6,400 nt of DNA, taken from NCBI GenBank assembly GCA_036794995.1, contig DAIRFP010000272.1, forward strand, positions 1 through 6,400, read 5' to 3'. Below, one piece after another: positions 5,879 through 6,400 of this stretch (its first letter is position 1; every line of letters begins with the position of its first letter). The DNA comes from DAIRFP01 sp036794995 (lineage in GTDB: Bacteria; Desulfobacterota; Binatia; UBA9968). The translations under genes and the position numbers were made by a program. The notes below the pieces were generated by a model. That model was given only the letters and a program-made list of their open reading frames with translations. It was not told the DNA's origin and made no database searches.

Positions 5879-5958
5879 TTTTGCCTTTATCCTTTTTAGA
5901 GGGGACGGCTCTTATGTTCTTTCCATCTTCAGCTTTGATCATCCAACCTTTCTTAACG
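5879..5958. repeat. Dispersed intergenic repeat, copy B
   Basis: This is the right copy of the repeat at 3769-3862, in the same orientation. The matching blocks are 5879-5898, GGGGACGGCTCTT at 5901-5913, TCAGCTTTGATCAT at 5929-5942 and CTTAACG at 5952-5958. Spacing differs by about ten bases after the first block and two after the second. It begins 18 bases after the DUF2283 stop. Together the copies bracket the toxin-antitoxin block. Confidence 0.7.
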
Positions 5959-6168
5959 AGCCGCCTGCAATCAACGTTATTCAGCACCCAGCCGAGCGGG
6001 ACTGGAAGCCCATTGTTAAAATTGAGCATTACCGGTTGAACATGAACTTGCTTCGCGCCGCGCTTGAAACTACTGCGTAGCTTTACGATGAGGCCTAACT
6101 TGACGTCGTCCCGTGCGACGGGTAAGAATTTGCCATCATCTCCCCTGACTGTTCAATCAGCAGGTCGC

Positions 6169-6193
6169 GGAGTCGCTCCTTCGGAGCGGCTCC
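6169..6193 (+). repeat. GC-rich perfect hairpin, REP-like or weak terminator
   Basis: GGAGTCGCTCC (6169-6179) pairs with GGAGCGGCTCC (6183-6193) over eleven positions, with one G-U pair and a three-base loop. TGCTTTTA follows, which is a short T-run offset by three bases, so intrinsic termination is possible but not typical. The sequence style also resembles REP palindromes that are scattered in many genomes. Confidence 0.55.
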
Positions 6194-6246
6194 TGCTTTT
6201 ACACGGCAGGGGCGCCTCCCGTCCGATCTAGACTCAGGAGTAGAAA

Positions 6247-6312
6247 ATGAAACGAGAACTGAACAAGCGACTTCAGACCATCGGAAAAAAGCTTAGCAAA
6301 GGGGAAGATTGA
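6247..6312 (+). CDS. Tiny 21-codon ORF coupled to the next gene
   Basis: This short open frame encodes MKRELNKRLQTIGKKLSKGE followed by D, a very basic and probably helical peptide. Evidence that it is real is the CAGGAG ribosome site at 6235-6240, six bases before the ATG, and the TGATG overlap of its stop with the start of the following protein. It may be a small protein in its own right or a leader ORF that feeds ribosomes to the next gene. I recognise no family. Confidence 0.45.
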   Translation: MKRELNKRLQTIGKKLSKGED

Positions 6313-6400
6313 TGAAAAAGGAAAAACACCAGAAAACGACCGTTACCGTAAGATTAACCGACGAGGAAGATCAGGTTTTGAGGCGTCTCTGCATGCTTAA
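6312..6400 (+). CDS. Ribbon-helix-helix-like protein, N-terminus only
   Basis: Only the first 29 residues are visible before the window ends. After a basic start (MKKEKHQK) comes TTVTVRLTDEEDQVLRRL, which has the pattern of a ribbon-helix-helix DNA-binding protein: an alternating beta strand (TVTVRL), a turn with acidic residues, and the start of a helix. CopG/Arc-type repressors, antitoxins and MobC-like mobilisation proteins share it, and they cannot be told apart from this fragment. The ATG overlaps the upstream stop as TGATG, and GGGGAAG lies just before it. Confidence 0.5.
   Translation, partial: MKKEKHQKTTVTVRLTDEEDQVLRRLCML

Larger units (their letters stand above)
5862..6246. other. 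Intergenic region with a repeat and a GC-rich hairpin
   Basis: These 385 bases hold the second dispersed repeat (5879-5958), a stretch open in the DUF2283 frame as far as a TAG at 6078-6080 but with no start, small competing hairpins around 6104-6122 (CGTCG/CGACG or CCCGT/ACGGG), and a strong hairpin at 6169-6193. I see no convincing complete gene on either strand. Confidence 0.65.

Noticed and set aside
5694..6029. Minus-strand 111-codon frame over DUF2283 and the repeat
   Set aside because: It runs opposite a recognisable gene and through a repeat that is non-coding in its other copy.

Overview
The window comes from an uncultured or draft-assembled bacterium. Genes use Shine-Dalgarno sites and overlapping starts and stops, and a run of exactly 100 N bases (4741-4840) marks a scaffold join. 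The left genes are fairly GC-rich; the intergenic stretches near 3720-4100 and 5570-5950 are visibly richer in A and T. Nothing here fixes the taxon. The gene families occur in soil and sediment proteobacteria and in related uncultured phyla, which is an inference only.

Left part (1-3624), metabolic. About 220 bases that could fold as an RNA and that end in a plausible sigma70 promoter precede a large molybdenum-cofactor subunit of the xanthine dehydrogenase/aldehyde oxidase family (222-2447). One hundred bases later comes a 358-residue beta-propeller protein with six Asp-box (BNR) motifs (2548-3624). The gap between them holds a second, near-identical copy of the propeller gene's initiation site, which opens only ten codons. 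The usual FAD and iron-sulfur subunits of the oxidoreductase are not in view.

Middle part (3625-5861), accessory. It opens with short tandem repeats and a stem-loop, then an A/T-rich intergenic repeat. Next comes an MNT nucleotidyltransferase/HEPN ribonuclease toxin-antitoxin pair (4109-4740). Across the assembly gap lies a RelE/Gp49-type toxin with its Xre-family antitoxin (4856-5559), followed by a lone DUF2283 gene (5649-5861). A 32-base palindromic element is found at 3929-3960, upstream of the MNT gene, and again, with 30 of 32 bases identical, at 5573-5604, upstream of the DUF2283 gene. The intergenic repeat at 3769-3862 recurs in diverged form and in the same orientation at 5879-5958, so direct repeats bracket the whole toxin-antitoxin block.

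Right part (5862-6400). About 385 bases without a convincing gene hold the second intergenic repeat and a strong GC-rich hairpin. They are followed by a 21-codon open frame with a good ribosome site, coupled by TGATG to the start of a ribbon-helix-helix-like protein that runs off the window.

The toxin-antitoxin families are all known. The least explained features are the shared palindrome, the flanking repeats, the possible leader RNA, the duplicated start site and the tiny coupled ORF. I do not see a clearly new multi-gene system.
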